Assembly: GCF_900106795.1 (NCBI RefSeq)
Contig: NZ_FNNS01000020.1
Span: forward strand, 1 to 39,016
Direction of reading: 5' to 3'
DNA: 39,016 nt
DNA from: Aequorivita viscosa
GTDB taxonomy: Bacteria; Bacteroidota; Bacteroidia; Flavobacteriales; Flavobacteriaceae
Under the pieces are notes generated by a model, which made no database searches, was not told where the DNA came from, and worked only from the letters and a program-made list of their open reading frames with translations. A program made the translations under genes and the position numbers. Numbering within the stretch: the first letter of the stretch is position 1; each line of letters starts with the position of its first letter. Of the stretch, positions 7,815 to 15,518 are shown one piece after another.

Positions 7815-7834
7815 TTTCGGACAATTCACGGACA
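7815..7834. repeat. CGGACA motifs, right end (putative integrase arm sites)
   Basis: TTTCGGACA (7815-7823) and ATTCACGGACA (7824-7834) repeat the motif seen at 575-596, same direction and near-same spacing, about 60 bases inside attR. Arm or excisionase sites are a reasonable reading. Confidence 0.45.
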
Positions 7835-7866
7835 AAAAAAGGGTGCTAAAATTAATTAACACCCTG
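7835..7866 (-). terminator. Element-supplied terminator for tRNA-Arg
   Basis: On the minus strand a 9-bp stem GGGTGTTAA / TTAGCACCC (one T-G pair) with loop TTAATT is followed by seven Ts (plus-strand 7834-7840). It lies about 30 bases downstream of the tRNA-Arg 3' end, inside the element, and replaces the original terminator now stranded at 396-428. Confidence 0.75.
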
Positions 7867-7894
7867 TTTATTAGCCTGTTAAGCTGTAATACTT

Positions 7895-7909
7895 GTGACC
7901 TTGCCAGGA
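7895..7909. repeat. attR: 15-bp attachment repeat within tRNA-Arg 3' end
   Basis: GTGACCTTGCCAGGA, identical to 437-451. Here the match continues into the complete tRNA, so this is the side on which the element restored the gene. Confidence 0.8.
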
Positions 7910-7969
7910 TTCAAACCTGGAACCTCCTGAGCCGTAATCAGGTGCGCTATTCAGTTGCGCCACAAGGCC
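7896..7969 (-). tRNA. tRNA-Arg (anticodon ACG)
   Basis: 74 nt without encoded CCA. Acceptor GGCCTTG / CAAGGTC, D stem GCGC / GCGC, anticodon stem CCTGA / TCAGG with loop TTACGGC (anticodon ACG at 7933-7935 on the complementary strand), T stem CCAGG / CCTGG with loop TTTGAAT, discriminator A. It reads CGU/CGC/CGA arginine codons once A34 is deaminated to inosine. Its 3' end is the integration site of the neighbouring element and remains intact. Upstream on the minus strand a TTG-N18-TATTTATA arrangement with the palindrome AGACTGATAAGTCT (7990-8003) in its spacer may be the promoter. Confidence 0.95.
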
Positions 7970-8108
7970 GTGATTTTTATAATATAAATAGACTTATCAG
8001 TCTAAAAACAAGCTTTTGAACGTTGGTTTGGCTTGCTATATTGTTCTAATGGGGTGCAAATATAAAAAATACTAACACTTACCACAAGTAAAATCGTAAA
8101 ATTGATGA

Positions 8109-8384
8109 TTAAATTATTTCGGCACTTAATCCGGCGTCTAAAAGGATTGTACAACGTGGCTTTAACTCATTGAAATCGCCTGTTTTAACGGTACACTTCC
8201 CTTTATAGTGAACAAGTATGGTACATTGCTCTGCCTGTTCGGGAGTATGATCACATGCATAAATAAGTGTATTTATTACGTGATCAAAGGTGTTTACTTC
8301 GTCATTATATAGCACAATTTCGTTCTGATTGCTTTCCTGTTCAGCAACCGATATATCTTCTTGTATTTTTTCTTTGGTACTCAT
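8109..8384 (-). CDS. clpS: ATP-dependent Clp protease adaptor ClpS
   Basis: 91 aa. ClpS binds the ClpA/ClpC N-domain and delivers N-degron substrates to the ClpP protease. The conserved core is clear: VLYNDEVNTFDHVINTL (the ligand-pocket Asn-Asp pair and the helix after it), then the block YACDHTPEQAEQCTILVHYKG with the HxxG-type contact region, and a C-terminal strand ending AGLSAEII. Short acidic N-terminal tail, as in the family. It is the last gene of the minus-strand run with prmA and tpiA; prmA lies 63 bases upstream. Confidence 0.95.
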   Translation of the reverse strand: MSTKEKIQEDISVAEQESNQNEIVLYNDEVNTFDHVINTLIYACDHTPEQAEQCTILVHYKGKCTVKTGDFNELKPRCTILLDAGLSAEII

Positions 8385-8447
8385 AACTTCTATAAAATTC
8401 TAAAAATAAATTTGAAAAGACAAATCAATCAATACTCTTTAAACGTA

Positions 8448-9281
8448 TTAATTTACAAATTTAGCAGCTACCCATCTATTTTTCTCTTTATTCTCAACGA
8501 ACTCCATTCCTAAATTATTGCAACAATCAGTTATAATAGGTAAATCTTCGTTGTAAAAACCACTTAGATAAAGCGTTCCACCTTTGTTCAAACTCTTTTG
8601 ATAGGTTTCCATATCGTTTAAAAGAATATTACGGTTAATATTGGCGATAATTGAATCGTATTTCCTTCCAGGAAGCAATGAAGCGTCGCCAAGCTCTACG
8701 GTAATTGTTTTACAATTATTACGCTGCGTATTTTCTACTGAATTTTCATAACACCATTCATCAATATCTATGGCCTCAATTTTTGACGCACCACGCATTT
8801 CGGCTAGAATGGCGAGTACGGCAGTACCACACCCCATATCGAGAACGGTTTTACCTGTAAAGTCATTTTCAAGTATAAATTGCAACATCATAAAAGTTGT
8901 TTCGTGATGTCCTGTACCAAATGACATTTTTGGTTCTATTACAATCTCGTATTCAAAACTTTTCTTGGGATGAAACGGAGCTCTAACGGTACATTTTCCA
9001 TCCACTTCAATAGGATCAAAGTTTTTTTCCCATTCCGAATTCCAATTTACCTGTGCTATTTCTAAATGACTATAATCTATCTGGAATTCTTCAGAATTTA
9101 ATATATCAATCGTTTCCAAGATAGCTTCGTTCCATTCGTCTTTTTGGATATATGCTGTTACTCCTTCCTCGGTTTCCACAAAACTTTCGAATCCGGCGTA
9201 TCCCAATTCAGCAATCAATATTTCAGTACCGGGTTGAAGCGGCGCCACTTTAAAAATGTATTCTATATAAATTTGCGACAT
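8448..9281 (-). CDS. prmA: Ribosomal protein L11 methyltransferase
   Basis: 277 aa, usual length for the Bacteroidota form. PrmA trimethylates lysines and the N-terminus of ribosomal protein uL11 using S-adenosylmethionine. The N-terminal substrate-recognition domain spans ~1-90; then comes the class I Rossmann methyltransferase domain: KMSFGTGHHETT (PrmA signature), motif I VLDMGCGTAVLAILA, motif II acidic end EAIDID, and SIIANINRNILL (motif IV, where Asn contacts the substrate). The gene follows tpiA at 186 bases and precedes clpS. Confidence 0.95.
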   Translation of the reverse strand: MSQIYIEYIFKVAPLQPGTEILIAELGYAGFESFVETEEGVTAYIQKDEWNEAILETIDILNSEEFQIDYSHLEIAQVNWNSEWEKNFDPIEVDGKCTVRAPFHPKKSFEYEIVIEPKMSFGTGHHETTFMMLQFILENDFTGKTVLDMGCGTAVLAILAEMRGASKIEAIDIDEWCYENSVENTQRNNCKTITVELGDASLLPGRKYDSIIANINRNILLNDMETYQKSLNKGGTLYLSGFYNEDLPIITDCCNNLGMEFVENKEKNRWVAAKFVN

Positions 9282-9310
9282 ATTTTTTGGTTTAAAAGCG
9301 TAAATAAAAG

Positions 9311-9331
9311 AGTCTAGATTCTAGAGACTAG
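9311..9331. repeat. Three degenerate heptamers (NNNCTAG)
   Basis: AGTCTAG, ATTCTAG, AGACTAG in tandem, between tpiA and prmA. The last unit is identical to one in the longer heptamer array at 28233-28295, so the two arrays share a unit. No known function. Confidence 0.5.
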
Positions 9332-9467
9332 ACAAAATAATAAAGCAGAAAAAATTAAGGGCGAGAAGATTATACTTTTCAAAACTTCGGTTTCTAATAA
9401 CCTTGTTTTAGTCCAAAATTATTCAATCAATCTATAAATTCTTAGCACCGCACCCCACTCCCTTTTC

Positions 9468-10220
9468 TTATGAAAATGAATTAATGATTTTCATAAAACT
9501 ATCAACTTTCATGGAAGCGCCACCAACAAGCCCGCCATCTACATCTTTCTGTCCAAATATTTCTTTGGCGTTTTCTGGCTTAACACTTCCGCCGTATAGG
9601 ATTGAAACGCCATCGGCCACTTCTTTTGTGTAAGCATCTGCAATCGTATTTCGAATAAACTCGTGCATTTCCTGCGCTTGTTGTGGGCTCGCAGTTTCAC
9701 CAGTGCCTATCGCCCAAACTGGCTCGTAAGCTATAACAACCTGCTTCCAAGCTTCATTTGAAATATGAAATAAACCTTCCGTTATTTGGGTTTCAATTAA
9801 CTCAAAATGAGATTCGTTTTTACGATCTTCTAATTCTTCTCCGATACAAAAAATCACCTTCATATTGTTTTCCAAGGCAGTATTTACTTTCTCGGCAAGA
9901 ACTGCATTATCTTCATTAAAGTATGCACGTCGCTCGCTATGACCAATAATAACGGTGTTAACACCAACACTAGCTAGCATTTTAGCCGAAACTTCACCTG
10001 TAAAAGCGCCCGATTCATTTTGATTCATATTTTGAGCAATAACTGTTACTGGATGATCACGTAGCGACGTAAAAGCGTGGTGCAAGTTGGTGTGCGCAGG
10101 AGCTATCATAACTTCCACATTCTCTGGAATTACTTGCTTTTTTAAGTCGACTAAAAACATTTCTGTTTCAGCCAAGTCATAATTCATTTTCCAGTTTCCT
10201 GCTGCTATTTTCTTTCTCAT
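9468..10220 (-). CDS. tpiA: Triosephosphate isomerase
   Basis: 250 aa TIM barrel that interconverts dihydroxyacetone phosphate and glyceraldehyde 3-phosphate in glycolysis. All catalytic elements are present: K11 in GNWKMN, H94 in IIGHSERR, E166 in AYEPVWAIGTG (the flexible loop 6 follows), and phosphate-binding glycines near GGLVGGASM at the end. Length and start (MRKKIAAGNWKMN) are typical. It lies in a run with BT_3928/DUF1599 genes upstream and prmA/clpS downstream, a neighbourhood I recall from other Bacteroidota. Confidence 0.97.
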   Translation of the reverse strand: MRKKIAAGNWKMNYDLAETEMFLVDLKKQVIPENVEVMIAPAHTNLHHAFTSLRDHPVTVIAQNMNQNESGAFTGEVSAKMLASVGVNTVIIGHSERRAYFNEDNAVLAEKVNTALENNMKVIFCIGEELEDRKNESHFELIETQITEGLFHISNEAWKQVVIAYEPVWAIGTGETASPQQAQEMHEFIRNTIADAYTKEVADGVSILYGGSVKPENAKEIFGQKDVDGGLVGGASMKVDSFMKIINSFS

Positions 10221-10235
10221 AATTGGAGTTGTTAA

Positions 10236-10290
10236 GTTATTAGGTTATTGGGGTTATTGAGTTATTGGGTTATTAAGTTATTGAGTTATT
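10236..10290. repeat. Tandem octamer repeat GTTATTRR
   Basis: About seven units: GTTATTAG, GTTATTGGG (one base longer), GTTATTGA, GTTATTGG, GTTATTAA, GTTATTGA, GTTATT. It lies 16 bases upstream of tpiA, where it occupies the likely promoter/leader region. Only the two purines at the end of each unit vary, which suggests slippage plus mutation. Confidence 0.85.
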
Positions 10291-10398
10291 ATTGTACTAA
10301 ATAGATTTTTAATCGATTTTAGAAATTTTAAAAGGACATAAAACATCCTTTCTTAAAAATTAATATCATTACTGAATACTGATTACTGATTTACTGAA

Positions 10399-11475
10399 TC
10401 ACTGCCTACTAATCTTCGGGTCCAACCATCCATATACAATATCGACAAAAATATTGATTAAAATGAACAATGAAGCGATAACCAGTACCGCGCCCATTAT
10501 AACTGGCAAATCTAAAGTGTTTAGAGCGTTAACTATTTCTTTTCCCAGACCGTTCCAGCCAAAAATATATTCAACGAAAACAGCACCAGCCAGCATTGAA
10601 GCAAACCACCCTGAAATAGCAGTAACTACTGGGTTTAATGAATTTTTTAAGGCGTGCCTCGTAATTATTTTATAATATGACAAGCCTTTTGCTTTGGCTG
10701 TTCTAATGTAATCTTGATCTAAAACTTCTAATAGTGAATTTCGCATCAATTGGCTCACAACTGCAAGTGGTCGAATTCCTAGAACAACCGCTGGAAGAAT
10801 CAGGTTTTTCCATTGTATATACTTCCCGTTTCCGAAATCGTCAACTTCATACAGACTACCGGTCATGTTTAAATTAGTGTATTCGTGCAACAGAAACCCA
10901 AAAATCCAAGCAAAGATAATTGCGCTAAAAAACGACGGAATACTCATTCCTAAGGTGCTTAGTAATTGAATCATTTTATCTATAATTCCGTCTTTAAACA
11001 GCACGGATAGAATCCCCAAAATAACGCCAATTACCATGGCTATAATAATAGCGGATACAGCCAACACAAAAGTATTTGGAAGGGTTTCGACAATAACCTC
11101 GCTTACTTCTTTTCCGTTTTTTTGAAATGATTCCCGCAAATAAGGAAACTTTAAAACTGTGGTTGTATTTCCAATCGAAAATAATTTTGTAGCCGTATAT
11201 TTCCCTTCTTTAAGAAAAGTATAGTCTTCTGGGTTTTCACTGTGAAATGAAATGGGAGACAAGTCATTCAGGTATCGGATATATTGAACAGAAACGGGTT
11301 GATCAAAGCCGTACTTCTTCTTTACAACAGCCAGTTGTTCAGCGGTTTCATTTTGACCGAGCATCATACGAGCCGGGTCACCTGGAAGAATGGTAAACAA
11401 GATAAAAATAATAGTTACCACTCCGAAAAGGGTTAACAAAGCATATCCAAGTTTTTGAAGTACGTAAATTGTCAA
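10399..11475 (-). CDS. ABC transporter permease, DppB/OppB type
   Basis: 358 aa inner-membrane protein of the dipeptide/oligopeptide/nickel permease family. N-terminal TM1 (ALLTLFGVVTIIFILFTILPGDPARMMLG) with the family's PGDPA signature, a ~100-residue periplasmic insertion longer than in enteric DppB, then five more TM segments from ~130. The EAA loop reads DYIRTAKAKGLSYYKIITRHALKNSL near residues 245-270. It starts one base after the stop of the DoxX-DUF6624 gene, so the two are coupled. No partner permease, ATPase or binding protein is adjacent; the other subunits must be elsewhere. Substrate unknown. Confidence 0.88.
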   Translation of the reverse strand: MTIYVLQKLGYALLTLFGVVTIIFILFTILPGDPARMMLGQNETAEQLAVVKKKYGFDQPVSVQYIRYLNDLSPISFHSENPEDYTFLKEGKYTATKLFSIGNTTTVLKFPYLRESFQKNGKEVSEVIVETLPNTFVLAVSAIIIAMVIGVILGILSVLFKDGIIDKMIQLLSTLGMSIPSFFSAIIFAWIFGFLLHEYTNLNMTGSLYEVDDFGNGKYIQWKNLILPAVVLGIRPLAVVSQLMRNSLLEVLDQDYIRTAKAKGLSYYKIITRHALKNSLNPVVTAISGWFASMLAGAVFVEYIFGWNGLGKEIVNALNTLDLPVIMGAVLVIASLFILINIFVDIVYGWLDPKISRQ

Positions 11476-11476
11476 T

Positions 11477-13183
11477 TTATCCTGCGTTTATATCATTCAT
11501 TGTTAATGATTTGTACTCAAAATCGTCTCCAAAAAGCTGTTTGGCATATTCTTCAATCGTTGTATTAAAACCTGCTTTCTTTCTGCGCTCATTAACGGTT
11601 TCAGGATTCTCTATAGGCCAGATAAAATTTACGTCGTCTTCCATTCTACCCTGTGTACCATAAACTTGTGGTCTATTTTCATTCATTAAATATCTGTCTT
11701 CCATCATGGCTACTAAATTCATCGGAATTTCGCCCTTTGCTCCTGCTTCTTTAATAATAGGAAGGTATTGCGCAATTTTATTTGAATGTTGTAACACATA
11801 CCATGCAACGGTATTGGTTGGTTCGCCTACCATCGACTTCCCTGGATAACCTTTAGTATTGAATATTTTTTCAATATAATTCATATTTGAACTATCGATA
11901 ACAACTTGCATTTTCCACAAATCGCCGCTGTATTCAGCTTCAGTAAGCCCCATCTTCTCCCCTAATGCCGCCCTTTCTTCTGGAGATTTTGCCTGCATCA
12001 ATTTTCGATACTTTTGATCGAGTGCTCCAATGCTATCCAAGTGCCGTTTCATATTTAAATCGAGACTCGGTTTCGCATTTTGAAGAACGGGAAGTTCCAA
12101 TTTATGTGCATCATTCCAATGTAATTTTTGCTTGATGGTTCCCTTATCCAACTCCAGAATTCCAGGATTACTCCTAACAATAGTTTTCAGCGTAGTTTCA
12201 TCACAGAAATAAAACTTAAAATTTAGTTTGTAATCCTCTGCCAAAGCTTCAGTTGATTCCTGCGAAGAGGCAGAAAGTCCAATAACATTGTAACCATTTT
12301 TCAAGGCTTCATCGGTGACTTTTTTAACGGCAGGATATCCGTCTTTTTCAGTATTTCCGAGGCTATATGCTATAACAACTATTAAATTTTCTTCTTCTAA
12401 ATAATGTGAAGTATAGTCTTCGCCATCACGTTCTATCATAAAATCGTGGATTGGAGGCACATAACCCTCTTGAACCATTTTTGTTTCAACATCAATAAAT
12501 TCACCATGTACTTGTGGGTAGTCGCCTTGCGTTGTAATAATTTGTTCCTTTCCGTCTACCACAAATCGCCAGTGGTAATCAAAAATAGGCTGAGGGGCAT
12601 CATCAGGTGTACTCATTCCTTCTTGGATATTAGCTCCAATTTTATAAGGGCGGAAGTCTATTATAGGCAGGTGCATTAACACATAATATGCTATTCCTAA
12701 ACACGCAATAAATGAAGTAAGAATAAGTAAACCGCGACCTTTACTTGTGAAAATAGGGTGAATATATTTTTGTCCAAAGAATAGCACCAAAATCAACACT
12801 AGCAAGATAATATCTTTTGTGAAGGATTCCCAAGGTGTAAGTGGCATGGCGTCGCCAAAGCAGCCACAATCGGTTACTTTGTTGAAATAAGCGGAATAAA
12901 ATGTCAAGAATGTAAAAAATACGATCATTAATAAAAGCGACCAGATAGTTAGTTTTTTAAAATGGCCTAAAAGCAAGGCAATTCCGAGTAAAACTTCGAC
13001 GATAACCAAAACGATCGCTATTAAAAGCGCGAAAGGAACCAAAAATTCGAGCCCAAGCACTTCTGGAGCGAAATAATCCTTTAGTTTAAAAGAAAAACCT
13101 ACTGGATCATTTAATTTTATTAATCCGCTAATTATAAAAAGCGCTCCAACAATAAATCTAGATATTGCTACTAATATTTTCAT
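11477..13183 (-). CDS. BT_3928-type DoxX/MauE membrane protein fused to a DUF6624 domain
   Basis: 568 aa. Residues ~1-135 form a four-helix MauE/DoxX unit with the CGCFGDAMPLTPWESF motif (Cys pair after TM3), followed by a further TM segment at ~150-170. Residues ~185-360 are an extracytoplasmic region with a thioredoxin-like segment (ENLIVVIAYSLG). The last ~190 residues carry features of DUF6624: VAWYVLQHSNKIAQYLPI, an AGAKGEI turn, MMEDRYLM and QVYGTQG. BT_3928-type proteins are usually ~360-380 aa and end before this domain, so this is a fusion. A disulfide or redox role is likely for the N-part. It is five bases from the DUF1599 gene and one base from the permease. Confidence 0.85.
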   Translation of the reverse strand: MKILVAISRFIVGALFIISGLIKLNDPVGFSFKLKDYFAPEVLGLEFLVPFALLIAIVLVIVEVLLGIALLLGHFKKLTIWSLLLMIVFFTFLTFYSAYFNKVTDCGCFGDAMPLTPWESFTKDIILLVLILVLFFGQKYIHPIFTSKGRGLLILTSFIACLGIAYYVLMHLPIIDFRPYKIGANIQEGMSTPDDAPQPIFDYHWRFVVDGKEQIITTQGDYPQVHGEFIDVETKMVQEGYVPPIHDFMIERDGEDYTSHYLEEENLIVVIAYSLGNTEKDGYPAVKKVTDEALKNGYNVIGLSASSQESTEALAEDYKLNFKFYFCDETTLKTIVRSNPGILELDKGTIKQKLHWNDAHKLELPVLQNAKPSLDLNMKRHLDSIGALDQKYRKLMQAKSPEERAALGEKMGLTEAEYSGDLWKMQVVIDSSNMNYIEKIFNTKGYPGKSMVGEPTNTVAWYVLQHSNKIAQYLPIIKEAGAKGEIPMNLVAMMEDRYLMNENRPQVYGTQGRMEDDVNFIWPIENPETVNERRKKAGFNTTIEEYAKQLFGDDFEYKSLTMNDINAG

Positions 13184-13187
13184 TCGT

Positions 13188-13772
13188 CTATTTTCTTAAT
13201 TCTTTATTCTCTTCTCTTTGCTCTTTATTCTCTCTTCTATTATCCAAATGTATCAACGCAAACACTGCATAATTAATCATATCTTGATAATTTGCTTCAA
13301 TTCCTTCAGAAACCCTTGTTTTACCTTGATTGTTTTCAATTTGCTTTACCCGCAATAACTTTTGAAGAATCAGATCTGTTAATGAGCTCACGCGCATATC
13401 CCGCCAAGCCTCACCATAATCGTGATTTTTATCCATCATTAGCTGCTTTGTTTCGGCAACGTGCTCGTCATAAAGTTGGGTTGCTTCTTCTAGATTGAGG
13501 TCAGGTTGCTCAACAACGCCTTTCTCAATTTGAATTAAGGCCATAACAGCATAATTTACGATTCCTATAAACTCACTGGCTTCGTCCTCCTGAATTTTTT
13601 GAACTTGGTTTTGTTGCAAACCTCGTATGCGTTGTGCTTTGATAAAAATTTGATCGGTCAACGATGGGAGTCGCAGAATTCGCCACGCACTTCCATAGTC
13701 GTGCATTTTATTGATAAACAGCGCTCTGCATTTTTCAATTTGTTCATTGTATTGATTTGAGGTGTCTTCCAT
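13188..13772 (-). CDS. DUF1599 protein with two tandem repeats
   Basis: 194 aa. The DUF1599 (nucleotide-modification-associated) unit occurs twice: ALFINKMHDYGSAWRILRLPSLTDQI (about residues 15-40) and QLMMDKNHDYGEAWRDMRVSSLTDLI (about 110-135), each followed by a helix ending in NYAVMALI / NYAVFALI. The HDYG..WR motif suggests a conserved active or binding site in both halves. The biological substrate is unknown. It heads a tight minus-strand cluster with the DoxX-DUF6624 gene (4-base gap) and the permease. The C-terminal tail is a short charged repeat (REENKEQREENKELRK), outside the domain. Confidence 0.88.
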   Translation of the reverse strand: MEDTSNQYNEQIEKCRALFINKMHDYGSAWRILRLPSLTDQIFIKAQRIRGLQQNQVQKIQEDEASEFIGIVNYAVMALIQIEKGVVEQPDLNLEEATQLYDEHVAETKQLMMDKNHDYGEAWRDMRVSSLTDLILQKLLRVKQIENNQGKTRVSEGIEANYQDMINYAVFALIHLDNRRENKEQREENKELRK

Positions 13773-13826
13773 TTTCTAGGTGTAAGATTTTGTGTAAATT
13801 TCGCTTAAATAAATCAATCTAAAAAA

Positions 13827-14654
13827 TTGCAAACCCTCAATTGCCACGGCAACCTTATAGAACTTGATTCGCCCAAAGTTATGGGTATTATCAATATTAC
13901 GCCCGATTCATTTTATGACGGAGGTAAAAGTTTTTCTGAAAAGAACATTTTAAATCAAGCCGAAAAAATGCTTTCTGACGGCGCTACATTTCTAGATATT
14001 GGAGGTTATAGCACGCGCCCTAATGCCGAAGAAATTTCTGAAAGTGAAGAAACTAAAAGAGTCGTAAACGCTATTGAACTAGTTTTAAAAAAATTCCCGC
14101 AAACCTTAATTTCTATAGACACTTTCCGAAGTGATGTCGCAAAAAAATCTATTGAAACGGGTGCTGTACTGGTAAATGACGTTTCTGGCGGAACGCTGGA
14201 TAGCCATATGTTTAGTACTGTAGCCGAGTTGAAGGTTCCTTACGTTTTGATGCACATGCGGGGCACACCTAAAACAATGTCTAAGCTTACAGACTATAAC
14301 AATGTTACAGTTGATGTACTGAAAGATTTATCGGGGAAAATTGCAAATGCCCATGCGGCAGGAATCAATGACATCATTGTTGATCCAGGATTTGGTTTTG
14401 CTAAAACCCGTGAACAAAATTTCGAATTAATGGGTAATCTTGAATTATTTGAGAATTTGGATGTACCTGTCTTGGTTGGAATATCGCGTAAATCGTTCAT
14501 TCAAAAAACGCTAGGAATCGATGCCGCAAGTGCACTTAATGGTACATCTTCACTAAACACGGTTGCCCTTGTGAAGGGAGCAAAAATACTTCGTGTTCAT
14601 GACGTTAAAGAAGCTGTTGAGTGTGTGAAATTGATTGAAAACCTAAATCCGTGA
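13827..14654 (+). CDS. folP: Dihydropteroate synthase
   Basis: 275 aa. Condenses 6-hydroxymethyl-7,8-dihydropterin diphosphate with p-aminobenzoate in folate synthesis; target of sulfonamides. Motifs: VMGIINITPDSFYDGG (Asn and the first signature), FLDIGGYSTRP (pterin/pABA loop), LISIDTFRS, LVNDVSGG, LMHMRG, DIIVDPGFGFAKT, and VLVGISRKSFI near the end. The start is TTG at 13827, giving MQTLNCHGNL; this is the only start that gives the normal N-terminus. The cdaA gene follows 10 bases after the stop, and this pairing is seen in other Bacteroidota. It diverges from the DUF1599 gene with a 54-base gap. Confidence 0.96.
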   Translation: MQTLNCHGNLIELDSPKVMGIINITPDSFYDGGKSFSEKNILNQAEKMLSDGATFLDIGGYSTRPNAEEISESEETKRVVNAIELVLKKFPQTLISIDTFRSDVAKKSIETGAVLVNDVSGGTLDSHMFSTVAELKVPYVLMHMRGTPKTMSKLTDYNNVTVDVLKDLSGKIANAHAAGINDIIVDPGFGFAKTREQNFELMGNLELFENLDVPVLVGISRKSFIQKTLGIDAASALNGTSSLNTVALVKGAKILRVHDVKEAVECVKLIENLNP

Positions 14655-14664
14655 CCGCAAATCA

Positions 14665-15477
14665 TTGATTTTTTTAAACTACTTTTACAAAAAACAATCG
14701 CCTTTGGATTTTCTAGACATTAGGATTTTAGACATTCTAGACATTGTATTGGTAGCCTCGCTGTTGTATTACCTTTATAATTTGGTAAAAGGAACTGTGG
14801 CCATCAATATTTTGGTGGGTATTATTATTGTTTACACGATTTACGTGGTTACTCAGCTACTCGAAATGGAATTGCTAAGCAAAATTCTCGGAGGGTTTTT
14901 AGGTGTTGGTATGTTTGCTTTAGTAGTAGTTTTCCAACCCGAAATTCGAAAGTTCCTGCTAATGTTGGGGTCGACAAATTTTAATGCAAGACGACGGATT
15001 CTTAAACAATTTCGGTTTTTTGGAACTGATAGTGGACCAAAAATGAATTTAGAAGGCATTATGGCAGCTTGTAAAAAGATGGCGAAATCTAATACGGGGG
15101 CTTTAATTGTTATTCAACGAAATAATAGCCTCGATTTTGTAAAAAACACTGGAGATCAAATGAACCTTGAGGTTAATCAACCCATTATAGAAAGCATATT
15201 TTTTAAAAATAGTCCGCTGCACGATGGGGCTATAATCATTGAAGAAAATAGAATTACTGCAACCCGAGTCATTCTTCCTGTTACCAATGACCGAAATATT
15301 CCGCTTCGATTTGGCTTACGCCATCGCGCTGCAGTTGGAATTACCGAAAAAACTGATGCTGTTTCGTTAGTGGTTTCTGAAGAAAACGGACAAATTTCGT
15401 ATGTAAGGGATGGTGACTTTGTACTTTTTGAAGATACGGAGGAGTTGCTCAAAATTTTAAAGAAAGATTTGAGTTAA
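14665..15477 (+). CDS. cdaA: Diadenylate cyclase CdaA (c-di-AMP synthase)
   Basis: 270 aa membrane-bound DAC enzyme, forming cyclic di-AMP from two ATP. Three N-terminal TM segments (~22-40, 44-62, 78-92) are followed by the DAC domain from ~105, with both catalytic motifs: D187-G188-A189 (SPLHDGAIIIE) and R219-H220-R221 (LRHRAAVG). c-di-AMP typically controls potassium and turgor. The start is taken as TTG at 14665; a second TTG at the LDFLDIR position (14704) would give a form closer to the usual length, so the first 13 residues are uncertain. It probably shares a transcript with folP. Confidence 0.95.
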   Translation: MIFLNYFYKKQSPLDFLDIRILDILDIVLVASLLYYLYNLVKGTVAINILVGIIIVYTIYVVTQLLEMELLSKILGGFLGVGMFALVVVFQPEIRKFLLMLGSTNFNARRRILKQFRFFGTDSGPKMNLEGIMAACKKMAKSNTGALIVIQRNNSLDFVKNTGDQMNLEVNQPIIESIFFKNSPLHDGAIIIEENRITATRVILPVTNDRNIPLRFGLRHRAAVGITEKTDAVSLVVSEENGQISYVRDGDFVLFEDTEELLKILKKDLS

Positions 15478-15518
15478 GGAGCCGCTCAACTAATCCAACT
15501 TAGGTTTCAATTATAAAT

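Larger units (their letters stand above)
437..7909. mobile_element. Integrated element in tRNA-Arg(ACG), tyrosine-recombinase type, carrying a polymerase gene
   Basis: The element is bounded by 15-bp direct repeats (attL 437-451, attR 7895-7909) and would be 7,458 bp when excised with one repeat. All genes read rightwards: integrase, unknown protein, HTH_17 excisionase-like protein, winged-helix-like protein, family A-like polymerase, and five small proteins, ending in a plus-strand terminator. Tandem CGGACA motifs lie just inside each end. I see no relaxase, type IV secretion, plasmid-type Rep, capsid or terminase gene. It could therefore be a non-conjugative integrative element or a phage satellite that borrows its transfer machinery. 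The boundaries come from the repeat and the tRNA context and are well supported; the mode of transfer is not. Confidence 0.8.
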
